Assembly: GCF_902825145.1 (NCBI RefSeq)
Contig: NZ_CADEAD010000001.1
Location: forward strand, 310,001 to 374,000
Direction: 5' to 3'
DNA: 64,000 nt
From: Bartonella phoceensis
GTDB lineage: Bacteria; Pseudomonadota; Alphaproteobacteria; Rhizobiales; Rhizobiaceae
How positions within the stretch are numbered: the first letter of the stretch is position 1; every line of letters starts with the position of its first letter. Below the pieces are notes generated by a model. The model saw only the letters and a list, made by a program, of their open reading frames with translations. It was not told where the DNA came from and did no database searches. A program made the translations under genes and the position numbers. Below are positions 1-8,357 of this stretch, one piece after another.

Positions 1-1
1 T

Positions 2-190
2 ATTGATCGTATCAAGATTGAGCAAAGATATATATCTGATCCAACAAATTATGTACCGGTGATGTCAGATCCGAATGAAAACGATAAAAACCATCTCAAA
101 AAAATGCTTGAGGGAGTTAAAAACGAAAATTTACGCCAATCACTTTATAAACTTGGCTGTTGCATTTTTGCAGAAAAAAATAATAAATAG
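2..190 (+). CDS. C-terminal end of a probable DUF721 (DciA-like) protein, partial
   Basis: An open frame enters from the left edge and ends at a TAG at 188-190, giving the last 62 residues of a protein. The tail is hydrophilic and ends in a segment with LRQSLYKLG, which resembles the C-terminus of alphaproteobacterial DUF721 proteins, a family related to the helicase-loading factor DciA. In many Rhizobiales a DUF721 gene lies directly upstream of a dsbA-like gene, as here, and that context supports the guess. The N-terminal domain is outside the window, so the identification is an inference from a short tail and gene order. Confidence 0.4.
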   Translation: MDRIKIEQRYISDPTNYVPVMSDPNENDKNHLKKMLEGVKNENLRQSLYKLGCCIFAEKNNK

Positions 191-273
191 TAAGGTGTTT
201 TATATATTTTCCTTTAGTGTATGAGAATATGTTAAATTCTTATTCGTTTAATAACAACAGAAAAGTATTATTT

Positions 274-930
274 ATGATAAAGAGTCGTTCTTTTTTGGCC
301 TTCGGAATCATTTTTCTCTTAATGGCGGCTGTACAGATCAGTACAACTGTTGTTGTCGCTAGTGGCACTAAACCAGTTTCAACTGTTGATATGGCAGAGG
401 TCCTTCAATCAGGAAAAGTGGAGGATCGGTTTGAGGGAGAGGCAAATGCACCAGTGACAATTGTTGAGTATGCTTCATTGACGTGTATTCATTGTGCGCA
501 TTTTTATAATGAAGTACTTCCCCAAATTCGGAAAAAGTATATCAAAACAGGAAAGGTAAGACTTATTTTCCGAGAATATGCTTTTGATCCTAGAGCAACG
601 GCAGGTTTTATGTTGGCACGATGTGCACCAAAAGATCGCTATTTTCCGTTGATAGAAACTTTATTTCAAAAGCAGCATGAGTGGGCTTGGGGGCAGGATG
701 CTCTAACACCGTTGAAGAAAATTGGCTTAATGGCAGATTTTACAGATGAAAGTTTTACTGCTTGCTTGAAAAATCAGACCCTTTTAGATGAAGTGAATGC
801 ATCTTTGGAGCGTGGTAGAGAGCTTGGTGTCACAGCAACACCTACTTTTTTTATCAATGGGAATAAATATGAAGGTGCCATGTCGGTAGAATCTTTCTTT
901 TCGATGATTGATAGTTTTCTCAAAAACTAA
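274..930 (+). CDS. DsbA-family periplasmic thiol:disulfide oxidoreductase
   Basis: This 218-residue exported thioredoxin-fold protein should catalyse disulfide formation or exchange in the periplasm. From the ATG at 274 it has a basic start (MIKSR), a hydrophobic signal segment at about residues 8-28, and a CIHC active site at C71-C74 in the context YASLTCIHC. The cis-proline loop appears as TATPTFFINGN near the C-terminus. Two further cysteines (ARCAP and TACLKN) lie in the helical insertion. The frame stays open upstream to a GTG at 217, but that start would put 19 polar residues before the signal peptide, so I prefer 274. In other Rhizobiales this gene sits between DUF721 and smc, whereas here ppdK follows. 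Confidence 0.85.
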   Translation: MIKSRSFLAFGIIFLLMAAVQISTTVVVASGTKPVSTVDMAEVLQSGKVEDRFEGEANAPVTIVEYASLTCIHCAHFYNEVLPQIRKKYIKTGKVRLIFREYAFDPRATAGFMLARCAPKDRYFPLIETLFQKQHEWAWGQDALTPLKKIGLMADFTDESFTACLKNQTLLDEVNASLERGRELGVTATPTFFINGNKYEGAMSVESFFSMIDSFLKN

Positions 931-992
931 ATTTTCCTTACAGAAGATGGGTATTAGTATTTGTAGTTATTTCCCTATTGGAAAGGTTGGTT

Positions 993-1088
993 TTGTGCAT
1001 TTATGGAGCAATATTTTTTTGGGTGTGGCCAACAGTGAAGCGAATCATTACTCGTGATGGTGAACCTAGAAATCAAATAATATCTTGA
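993..1088 (+). CDS. possible small membrane peptide, TTG start
   Basis: A 31-codon frame follows the dsbA-like gene. It can start at TTG 993, preceded by a purine-rich GGAAAGG at 980-986, and ends at TGA 1086-1088. It encodes a short hydrophobic stretch (YGAIFFWVWP) followed by a basic tail (VKRIITRDGEPRNQ). The same frame is open back past 933 with more hydrophobic residues. I do not recognise it. It may be a real small inner-membrane protein or the relic of a larger gene lost between dsbA and ppdK. Confidence 0.25.
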   Translation: MCIYGAIFFWVWPTVKRIITRDGEPRNQIIS

Positions 1089-1112
1089 TGCTGATATGAG
1101 AGGACTTATGCG

Positions 1113-3779
1113 ATGACAAAGTGGGTTTATAGTTTTGGGGATGGCAGTACAGAGGGAAGTGCAAATGAGCGCAATCTTCTCGGTGGTAAAGGGGCGAATT
1201 TAGCAGAGATGAGTAATCTTGGTTTGCCTGTACCTCCCGGATTTACACTTACAACAGAAGTTTGTAATTTTTATTATTCACATGACAAATCATATCCAGA
1301 AGAATTACGAGAAGTTGTTAAGCAGGCACTAAAACGGGTTGGTGAACAAACAGCGCGTGAATTTGGTAATGAAAAAAAGCCACTTTTACTCTCTGTTCGC
1401 TCAGGTGCTAGGGTTTCTATGCCAGGAATGATGGATACAGTGCTAAATCTTGGTATGAATGATGAAACTGTAAAAGCAATTGCTTTACAAGCTAATAATG
1501 AACGTTTTGCTTATGACAGTTATCGTCGTTTTATCCAGATGTATTCTAATGTTGTTTTAGGGTTGGAGCATTCGTATTTTGAAGAGATTCTTGATGAGTC
1601 AAAAGCACGCAATAGTTATACTGTTGATACAGAGATGACAGCAGATAATTGGAAAGACGTTATTATTTCTTATAAGACATATGTTGAAGAGAAGTTAGGA
1701 AAGCCTTTTCCGCAAGATCCTGAACAACAGTTGTGGGGAGCAATTGGAGCAGTTTTTTCAAGTTGGATGACAGCGCGTGCGGTTACTTATCGTCGCTTAC
1801 ATAGTATTCCTGAAAGTTGGGGAACGGCAGTTAATGTGCAAGCTATGGTTTTTGGCAATATGGGAGAAGATTCAGCAACGGGTGTTGCTTTTACACGTAA
1901 TCCGTCAACAGGGCAAAAAGAACTTTACGGTGAATTTTTAGTGGATGCGCAGGGTGAAGATGTTGTGGCGGGAATTCGTACTCCCCAAAATATTACAGAG
2001 AATGCACGTATTGTTGCAGGTTCAAGTAAGCCATCTTTAGAAGAGATTATGCCAGGAGCTTTTGAAAAGTTACGTCAGATCGCGCAAAAGCTTGAACGGC
2101 ATTATCGTGATATGCAAGATCTCGAATTTACAATTGAAAAAGGTAAATTGTGGATGTTGCAGACTCGTTCAGGTAAGAGAACGGCTCGTGCAGCTTTAAA
2201 GATGGCGATTGAAATGGTTGAGGAGGGGTTGATAAGCCGTGAAGAGGCGGTAATGCGCATTGATGCAAAATCGCTTGACCAACTTCTCCATCCAACCCTT
2301 GATCCCAAAGCAGAGCGTTTTGTTATTGCACGTGGTTTACCTGCTTCTCCAGGAGCGGCAACGGGTGAGATTGTTTTTACTTCAGAAGAGGCAGAAAGTG
2401 CATCTGCAGAAGGCCGCAAAGTTATTTTAGTGCGCGTAGAAACAAGTCCAGAAGATATTCATGGGATGCACGCTGCAGAAGGGATTTTAACGACGCGCGG
2501 TGGTATGACAAGTCATGCTGCTGTTGTAGCACGTGGTATGGGAAAGCCATGTATTTCTGGTGCTGGAAATGTGCGAATTGATTATAATACAAATACGATG
2601 TTTGCTTCAGGGCAAAGCTTTAAAAAGGGTGATATCATTACCATTGATGGTGGAAGCGGGGAAATTTTTAAAGGGAAAGTTGCGATGTTGCAACCTGAGC
2701 TTTGTGGAGATTTTGCAAAATTGATGGAGTGGGCTGATGGGATACGGCGTATAAGGGTTCGCGCCAATGCTGAAACACCATCTGATGCACGTATGGGGCG
2801 TTCTTTTGGGGCTGAAGGTATTGGACTTTGCCGTACTGAACATATGTTTTTTTCTGGTGAACGTATTGTTGCCATGCGTGAAATGATTTTAAGTAATGAT
2901 GAAAGTGGTCGTCGTAAAGCGTTGAATAAACTTTTGCCAATGCAGCGCTCAGACTTTAGCGAATTGTTTGAAATTATGTATGGTTTGCCTGTTACTATTC
3001 GTTTGCTAGATCCACCATTGCATGAATTTTTACCAAAAACGGATGCAGAAATTCTTGATGTTGCAACGGTTATGGGTGTTTCTGCTGATGTGCTTTCTGA
3101 ACGTGCACAGCAGTTGCATGAATTTAACCCTATGCTTGGATTACGCGGATGCCGTTTAGCTATTACTTACCCAGAAATTGCGGAAATGCAGACAAGGGCC
3201 ATTTTTGAAGCAGCTGCAGAATCTGCTCAAAAATCTGGATCTCCTGTTATGCTTGAGATTATGGTGCCGCTTGTTGCGCTTAAATCTGAACTTGATTTTA
3301 TAAAAGCGCGGATTGATCAGGTAGCTGTTGAAGTGATGAAAGAAAAGGGAAGCAATATTCAGTATATGGTTGGGACGATGATTGAGCTTCCAAGGGCAGC
3401 TCTTCGGGCAGATCAAATTGCAGAGACTGCGGAATTCTTTTCATTTGGAACAAATGATTTGACACAAACTACTTTTGGAATTTCACGTGATGATGCTGCT
3501 CCTTTTTTGGCGACGTATTTTCAGAAAGGACTTTTAGAGCAAGATCCTTTTGTCTCCATTGACCGTGATGGAGTAGGGGAGCTTATTTCTATTGCAGCAC
3601 GGCGTGGTCGCTCAAAACGTGAAAAAATTAAACTGGGAATTTGTGGTGAACACGGAGGTGATCCTGCTTCTATTGCTTTGTGCGAAGAAAATAGTCTGGA
3701 CTATGTTTCATGTTCGCCTTTTCGGGTACCAATTGCCCGTTTAGCAGCAGCACAAGCCGCGATAGCAAAAAAGACATAG
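1113..3779 (+). CDS. ppdK: pyruvate, phosphate dikinase
   Basis: This enzyme of 888 residues interconverts pyruvate, ATP and phosphate with phosphoenolpyruvate, AMP and pyrophosphate in the cytosol. The length matches bacterial PPDK. The N-terminal ATP-grasp part starts with the glycine-rich LLGGKGANLAEM and contains SVRSGARVSMPGMMDT. The swivelling phospho-histidine domain carries GGMTSHAAVVARGMG, with the catalytic histidine at about H468. The C-terminal PEP/pyruvate barrel carries GLCRTEHMFF and the near-terminal LGICGEHGGDP loop. The ATG at 1113 has AGAGG about 11 bases upstream. The gene looks intact and monocistronic; opposite-strand frames inside it are shadows. Confidence 0.97.
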   Translation: MTKWVYSFGDGSTEGSANERNLLGGKGANLAEMSNLGLPVPPGFTLTTEVCNFYYSHDKSYPEELREVVKQALKRVGEQTAREFGNEKKPLLLSVRSGARVSMPGMMDTVLNLGMNDETVKAIALQANNERFAYDSYRRFIQMYSNVVLGLEHSYFEEILDESKARNSYTVDTEMTADNWKDVIISYKTYVEEKLGKPFPQDPEQQLWGAIGAVFSSWMTARAVTYRRLHSIPESWGTAVNVQAMVFGNMGEDSATGVAFTRNPSTGQKELYGEFLVDAQGEDVVAGIRTPQNITENARIVAGSSKPSLEEIMPGAFEKLRQIAQKLERHYRDMQDLEFTIEKGKLWMLQTRSGKRTARAALKMAIEMVEEGLISREEAVMRIDAKSLDQLLHPTLDPKAERFVIARGLPASPGAATGEIVFTSEEAESASAEGRKVILVRVETSPEDIHGMHAAEGILTTRGGMTSHAAVVARGMGKPCISGAGNVRIDYNTNTMFASGQSFKKGDIITIDGGSGEIFKGKVAMLQPELCGDFAKLMEWADGIRRIRVRANAETPSDARMGRSFGAEGIGLCRTEHMFFSGERIVAMREMILSNDESGRRKALNKLLPMQRSDFSELFEIMYGLPVTIRLLDPPLHEFLPKTDAEILDVATVMGVSADVLSERAQQLHEFNPMLGLRGCRLAITYPEIAEMQTRAIFEAAAESAQKSGSPVMLEIMVPLVALKSELDFIKARIDQVAVEVMKEKGSNIQYMVGTMIELPRAALRADQIAETAEFFSFGTNDLTQTTFGISRDDAAPFLATYFQKGLLEQDPFVSIDRDGVGELISIAARRGRSKREKIKLGICGEHGGDPASIALCEENSLDYVSCSPFRVPIARLAAAQAAIAKKT

Positions 3780-4196
3780 AGGTTTTGAGTATTTTCATTG
3801 TGTGGCAGTTCTTGTTGCATTTAGGCGATTTATAAGAGATATATTTACTCCTTTCTTAAATATTTATTCACGGGTTCACTCTTCTTGTTGTATGCAAGCT
3901 GAATGCTTTTTTCGATTTATGATAAAGGGAGTAAGAGAATTTGACTATATAAGGTGCTTTTTTGCAAATTGCCAAAACAATATCTTATTTATAAATCAAT
4001 GTATTAATTGTGGTATACAGAATAAATTGTATGTACTCTTCATTTTTTTGTAAAAAAGAATTTCCAAGATATGCTGTGATTTGTATGTATGAAAGAGAAG
4101 AAAGTGTGTCTTTGATGTCTTGATAAGAAAAAGCATAAGGCAGAATAGTGCATTATCGTCATATTTTTAGTGTTTGCTTTATAAGCTAGAGTTTTT
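3780..4196. other. gene-free interval between convergent ppdK and the peptidoglycan-binding gene
   Basis: About 417 bases separate the ppdK stop from the stop of the opposing gene. An 83-codon GTG-started frame at 3802-4053 has no ribosome binding site and an unprotein-like composition rich in F, C and I, so I do not call it. I see no clear intrinsic terminator or RNA gene. Confidence 0.5.
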
Positions 4197-5042
4197 TTAA
4201 TTCAACAAACCCACTTCACGCATCTTCATCAAAACGGCGTGATCAATCTTACCTGTTATAGGAAGATCAAACATTTTTTGAAACTTTTTTAAGGTCTCTC
4301 TTGTCTTTTCATCTTCTATACCTGTGACGATAACCTCTTGATTGCCGAAAATGCGTAAAGCCTTTTGTACTTGTATAATATCTGTAGTAAGAGGCTCTGA
4401 AATAGTTTTTTTTGAGCGTGGTATATCTTTTGTCTTTGTTGTTTCATTTGCCATTTCCATTTCGCTCTGCTTAATTAATACCGTGATCTCATCAGTTGTG
4501 GGGTTAGGGAAAATATCGTTTTGAATTTCTTGAGTAGTTTGTTGTTTCCATAGCGCTATGGCGTGACGCATTTTAGGTCCCTCTACTCCATCTAAAGGAC
4601 CATCATAAAGTCCTAGTTTTGCGAGTTTTTTTTGCATTTTTAGTGTGCTTTCCGATGGAGAATGCGAAGATGAGTTTTTACTTAGATGGTTTGCAAAAGG
4701 TACAGAAGTAATACGAGAAACTGCGTGAAATTTTACTTTTTTTTCGAGTAAAGGGGAGTTTTGCTCTATACCTGGAGCAAATGTGAATTTCATTTTAGTA
4801 AAGATATCTTGACGCGTTATCATTTGTGAAAATAAAGCATTAAATGAAATAAATCCAAAACTAATTATAAAAAGAAAAACTCCCACAAAAAATAAAGTAT
4901 TTTTGCGTGTATAAAAATAAAGTGTTTTAGCTATCCAAAAAAGAAAACGACCGCTCATAAGAAAAAACGTTATAACAAGGCTACTATAGCGTTTACGTTT
5001 TTTCACGGTTTTTGTTCTGCGTGCTTTGGGTTTTTTTGTCAT
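4197..5042 (-). CDS. membrane-anchored peptidoglycan-binding domain protein
   Basis: This 281-residue protein has a very basic N-terminus (KKPKARRTKTVKKRKR), two closely spaced hydrophobic segments at about residues 23-42 and 50-70, and two peptidoglycan-binding_1 type repeats. The first repeat is centred on LAKLGLYDGPLDGVEGPKM and the second covers the last 60 residues (VQKALRIFG ... FQKMFDLPITGKIDHAVLMKM). No catalytic domain is attached, so it probably tethers to the cell wall from the inner membrane. In Rhizobiales a similar gene lies close to the DUF5330-sufE-mucR cluster, as here. The exact function is not known. Confidence 0.8.
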   Translation of the reverse strand: MTKKPKARRTKTVKKRKRYSSLVITFFLMSGRFLFWIAKTLYFYTRKNTLFFVGVFLFIISFGFISFNALFSQMITRQDIFTKMKFTFAPGIEQNSPLLEKKVKFHAVSRITSVPFANHLSKNSSSHSPSESTLKMQKKLAKLGLYDGPLDGVEGPKMRHAIALWKQQTTQEIQNDIFPNPTTDEITVLIKQSEMEMANETTKTKDIPRSKKTISEPLTTDIIQVQKALRIFGNQEVIVTGIEDEKTRETLKKFQKMFDLPITGKIDHAVLMKMREVGLLN

Positions 5043-5995
5043 TATTTTTATTTTTTATTCCAATTGCGATTGTTTCCTACACAGAATAAATAGAGATGAT
5101 TCTCGCTTCTAGTGAGAGGAAAATACGTCTATATTATCGTTCTCTCCTTACAAATTATTAAAATAAATAAGTTTATCACACACATATATAAGCTGGTAAA
5201 TAGACAACAGCTCTTATGCAATTTTTGTAGTTTTTATTCTACAGCATTTTTATTATGAAAGAGCGCTTCCAACTATGTGATATCATTTTACACTTATAGG
5301 TCACACTACCATATATTATCATTTAAACGGAAAGTGCTATATTATTTCCTTATTTTTTTCGCACATATATTTTATAGGACTTGAGATCAAATTGAAAAAC
5401 ATTCACTGATCACGCTGTATAGTTCAGAACAGCTCGTATTTCTTTTAAATACCCCATGTATCAGAGGGTTACATTCCTGTACAATGGTTTCATGAGCACG
5501 ATTTTTTCCCAATATCATATACATTTTAATATAAATCCACCTTACTAATATTCAATAAATTTCATAAATGTTAACAAAAGTGATTTTAAAATATCTGTAC
5601 GAGAATAAGCCAGCTACTTAATCCTTAGAGTTTTATAACTGTACTTTCTTTTAAAATATAAAATTACATTGTCTTATAAATATTCTAATACTCATGCATT
5701 TGCTATAATTATTACCTATAGCTTTTTCTGTCGTAGCAAATCTTTTCCCATTATATATAATGAGAGCGTAAGCTGGCGTATTTTCAACGCTCTTATTTTT
5801 TGCTGTATAATTTTGACATTAATTTTTAATAGAAAATAATATATCCCGTTTTTATACAACTCTATCATACATGATGTACATTTGCTAAAAAAATATTCAA
5901 TTTCATAAAATACTAATTTTATAAATTTTTTATAAAGAAGAAGAGTATAAACTGTTGTTTTTGTTTCATTTACAACTACAGTACATTGGTTGCCT
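5043..5995. other. 950-base divergent intergenic region with an orphan terminator
   Basis: This gap separates the peptidoglycan-binding gene (minus) from the DUF5330 gene (plus). It is AT-rich with no convincing protein frame. Its one clear element is a stem-loop with a T-tract at 5763-5800, listed separately, which may end a small RNA or an attenuated leader. Confidence 0.5.
5763..5800 (+). terminator. intrinsic terminator-like hairpin in a gene-free region
   Basis: AGAGCGT at 5763-5769 pairs perfectly with ACGCTCT at 5787-5793, and a T-rich run (TATTTTTT) follows directly, so the orientation is rightward. No gene on the plus strand lies upstream within the gap. An extended -10-like TGCTATAAT lies at 5701-5709, which would give a transcript of roughly 85 nucleotides. 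Confidence 0.55.
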
Positions 5996-6346
5996 ATGAT
6001 ACGTTTTTTGATTAAGTTATCACTTTTTCTGTTTTTTGTTTTTGTTATTATTTCATTGTTTGTAGCAAAGCCGAGCAGTCATCATTTTTCTTCTGAAAGA
6101 AATAGCGAGACAACAACGAGTGATGTGATTATTGCTTTCAAGGAAGCTTTAAATGATTTTGGAACATTCTGTGATCGTAATGTAGAATCTTGCAAAGTCG
6201 GAAAGTCCTTTTTAAATTCACTTAGTGAACGTGCATATTATGGTGCACGAGCAACTTACGAATATTTAGGACGTATATTGGATGAGAAGAATACAGTGGC
6301 TTCTCCGAATATTACTCCCAAAGTAAAAACGCAAGAGCGCAGATAA
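5996..6346 (+). CDS. DUF5330-type small membrane or exported protein
   Basis: This protein of 116 residues has one N-terminal hydrophobic segment (residues 5-23, LIKLSLFLFFVFVIISLF) and a soluble part. That part contains DVIIAFKEALNDFGTFCDRN and CKVGKSFLNSLSERAYYGAR, a pattern I associate with the DUF5330 family of Rhizobiales. The two cysteines in FCDRNVESCKVG could form a disulfide if the domain is periplasmic. ATG 5996 is preferred over a TTG at 5990. It lies upstream of sufE in the same direction, as in related genomes. Function unknown. Confidence 0.7.
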   Translation: MIRFLIKLSLFLFFVFVIISLFVAKPSSHHFSSERNSETTTSDVIIAFKEALNDFGTFCDRNVESCKVGKSFLNSLSERAYYGARATYEYLGRILDEKNTVASPNITPKVKTQERR

Positions 6347-6480
6347 CAATAGAAACATACAGTATCATCCTGAAATGAAAAACTTTAACATTCATCATTG
6401 AGGTTATGCTAAAAAGAATAAGAACTTATCTGTCCACCAATTACATACAACATGATCATAAAAAAGACAGGACTGAGCTT

Positions 6481-6891
6481 ATGGTAGAAACAATCGATAA
6501 TATTATAGAAAATTTTTCTTTTTTGGAGAATTGGGAAGATCGTTATCGTTACGTGATTGAACTCGGTCGTGAATTGCCGCCTTTTCCTGAAAGCGCTCGA
6601 AACGATGCTCACAAAGTATCCGGTTGTGTTAGCCAAGTATGGCTTTTAGCTTCACGCAATAATTCAGAAAACCCAATATTAACGTTTCAAGGTGATTCTG
6701 ATGCCCATATTGTGCGTGGGCTTATCTACATTCTACTTGCTTTCTATTCAGGTAAAAAAGCCTCTGAAATTCGCAATGCTGATGCTGAAGGGCTCTTTGA
6801 AAAACTTGGTTTAAACGAAAATCTTACACCACAACGATCAAACGGCTTGAAATCAATGATTGAACAGATTCGTAACGAAAGTTATGTATAA
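6481..6891 (+). CDS. sufE: cysteine desulfuration protein SufE
   Basis: SufE accepts sulfur from the cysteine desulfurase SufS for Fe-S cluster assembly. The preferred ATG at 6481, preceded by GGACTGAGCTT, gives 136 residues starting MVETIDNIIENF, which fits the family start (helix, then LENWEDRYRYVIELGRELPPFP). The sulfur-accepting cysteine is C49 in HKVSGCVSQVW. The frame is open upstream to 6406, which would add 25 atypical residues. No suf operon partners are adjacent; mucR follows on the other strand. Confidence 0.92.
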   Translation: MVETIDNIIENFSFLENWEDRYRYVIELGRELPPFPESARNDAHKVSGCVSQVWLLASRNNSENPILTFQGDSDAHIVRGLIYILLAFYSGKKASEIRNADAEGLFEKLGLNENLTPQRSNGLKSMIEQIRNESYV

Positions 6892-6996
6892 AACTAACAT
6901 CTCATAGCGAAAACCGCACAGAATATCTAAAGAAAGTGCACCTACTAAAAAGCAATTCTTGTAAACCAGAGGTAACCACTTTTTTGAAAAATGCAA

Positions 6997-7434
6997 TTAC
7001 TTACTTTTCTTCCGTTTACTTTTGCGTCCAAGTCCCATTTCTTTTGCCAGAGCTGAACGCGCTTTTGCATAATTGGGCGCTACCATAGGATAAGAACTAT
7101 CCAATTGCCACTTTTCACGATATTCCTCTGGCAACATTCCATAATGTGTCATGAGATGACGCTTCAAAGATTTAAATTTTTTTCCATCTTCAAGGCAAAT
7201 GAGATAATCTGGAAAGATTGAACGCTTTGGGTTAACGGCGGGCCTTTGCTTTTCAACTTCAACTTCTGTTAATTCCACATTCCCTGCTTTACGAAAAGCG
7301 GCATGAACATCAGCAATTAAACTTGGCACTTCAGTCGGTCGGATAGAATTATTACTCACGTAGGCAGCAACAATATCAGCAACCAATGTAATAACTAAAT
7401 TGCTTTCAGTCTCTAAGACTGGACGCTGTTCCAT
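6997..7434 (-). CDS. mucR: MucR/Ros-family zinc-finger transcriptional regulator
   Basis: This regulator of 145 residues belongs to the MucR/Ros family that controls envelope, motility and virulence genes in Rhizobiales. The N-terminal half (LVADIVAAYVSNNSI) is the oligomerisation region, and the C-terminal finger reads YLICLEDGKKFKSLKRHLMTHYGM followed by PEEYREKW. The finger shows Cys and the two His, but the position of the second Cys of a CxxC pair is Asp (CLED), a variant known in this family. The ATG at 7434 has AAAGGAAA just upstream; an in-frame start at 7485 would add 17 residues without such a site. The tail is very basic (GLGRKSKRKKSK). Confidence 0.9.
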   Translation of the reverse strand: MEQRPVLETESNLVITLVADIVAAYVSNNSIRPTEVPSLIADVHAAFRKAGNVELTEVEVEKQRPAVNPKRSIFPDYLICLEDGKKFKSLKRHLMTHYGMLPEEYREKWQLDSSYPMVAPNYAKARSALAKEMGLGRKSKRKKSK

Positions 7435-8357
7435 TCTTGTTTCCTTTAATTTAAAATTGAGTAATTTAAAATCGAGATACGGCACATATACTCATAATAC
7501 AGAGATCGCATGCACGTAGATTTCATATTGTACAAAAATCTTTTTTGTCAATTCAATTATTCTATAAAATTGCAAAAACACAAAAAAATCAAATAAACAC
7601 CTATTTTTAGTCATAATATTCAATAAGAAGAGCTAATTTTTCACCTTTTAGAATATAGTCTTATTATATAAAACATCATGCATAATATAAAATATATCAT
7701 AAATATAATAAATAATATAGCACAAAGTTATTTATTTTATAGAAAATGTATAAATAAAACTATTGAATATTAAAATATTATATATAAATTAATATTGTTA
7801 TTTACTAATTTATTATTAAATTTAATTAATTTATAGTTTCCACTATAATAATTCATTATTAAATATAAAAAGTAGATTATACAGTTTTTAAATTTTAAAT
7901 AACATATTTTATAAAATAAAAAATAAATATATATGTAATATACATATAATATTATTAATTAATACACCATAATGTTTTATAATGAGACATGAAATACTTT
8001 TTATTTACATGAGATAATATCAAGATTTTAAATATATTAATAAAATAAATTTTATTATATATATCCTAAAGTCATTTCTACTGTTTAAAGAAAAATTCAA
8101 TTTTGCTACAAAATCGCCTTATTTTTTTTAGTCTATTATATTTTATATTAGTCTATTATATTTTATAAAAGCAGCATTACACGTATAGAAGGTAATATCT
8201 ATGATATGCGATAAACAGAAATACATAGTGTCATTGTAAAAACTATTGCAGCTACGTTTTTACAAGTAAGCAAAATTTGTAGATTGATGCACTTGCATAA
8301 ATGATATGATTCTAACATATAAACGAAATCATCAACATCTTTTACATAGGATCGTGT
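7435..8357. other. extremely AT-rich intergenic region
   Basis: More than 900 bases upstream of both mucR and the oligopeptidase gene consist almost entirely of A and T between about 7540 and 8170, with no frame of protein-like composition. It contains a perfect 20-base tandem duplication at 8128-8167. Part of it must carry the divergent promoters of the two flanking genes, but the base composition makes promoter calls meaningless. Confidence 0.6.
8128..8167. repeat. perfect 20-base tandem repeat, two copies
   Basis: The unit beginning TTAGTCTATT occurs at 8128-8147 and again at 8148-8167 without a mismatch. It lies in the AT-rich gap upstream of the oligopeptidase gene. It is probably a slippage product. 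Confidence 0.8.

Noticed and set aside
2102..3416. Several long minus-strand frames inside ppdK
   Set aside because: They are mirror frames of a strongly coding plus-strand gene and have no start signals of their own.
3802..4053. 83-codon plus-strand frame after ppdK
   Set aside because: It starts with GTG without a ribosome site, its composition is rich in F, C and I, and it matches no family I know.
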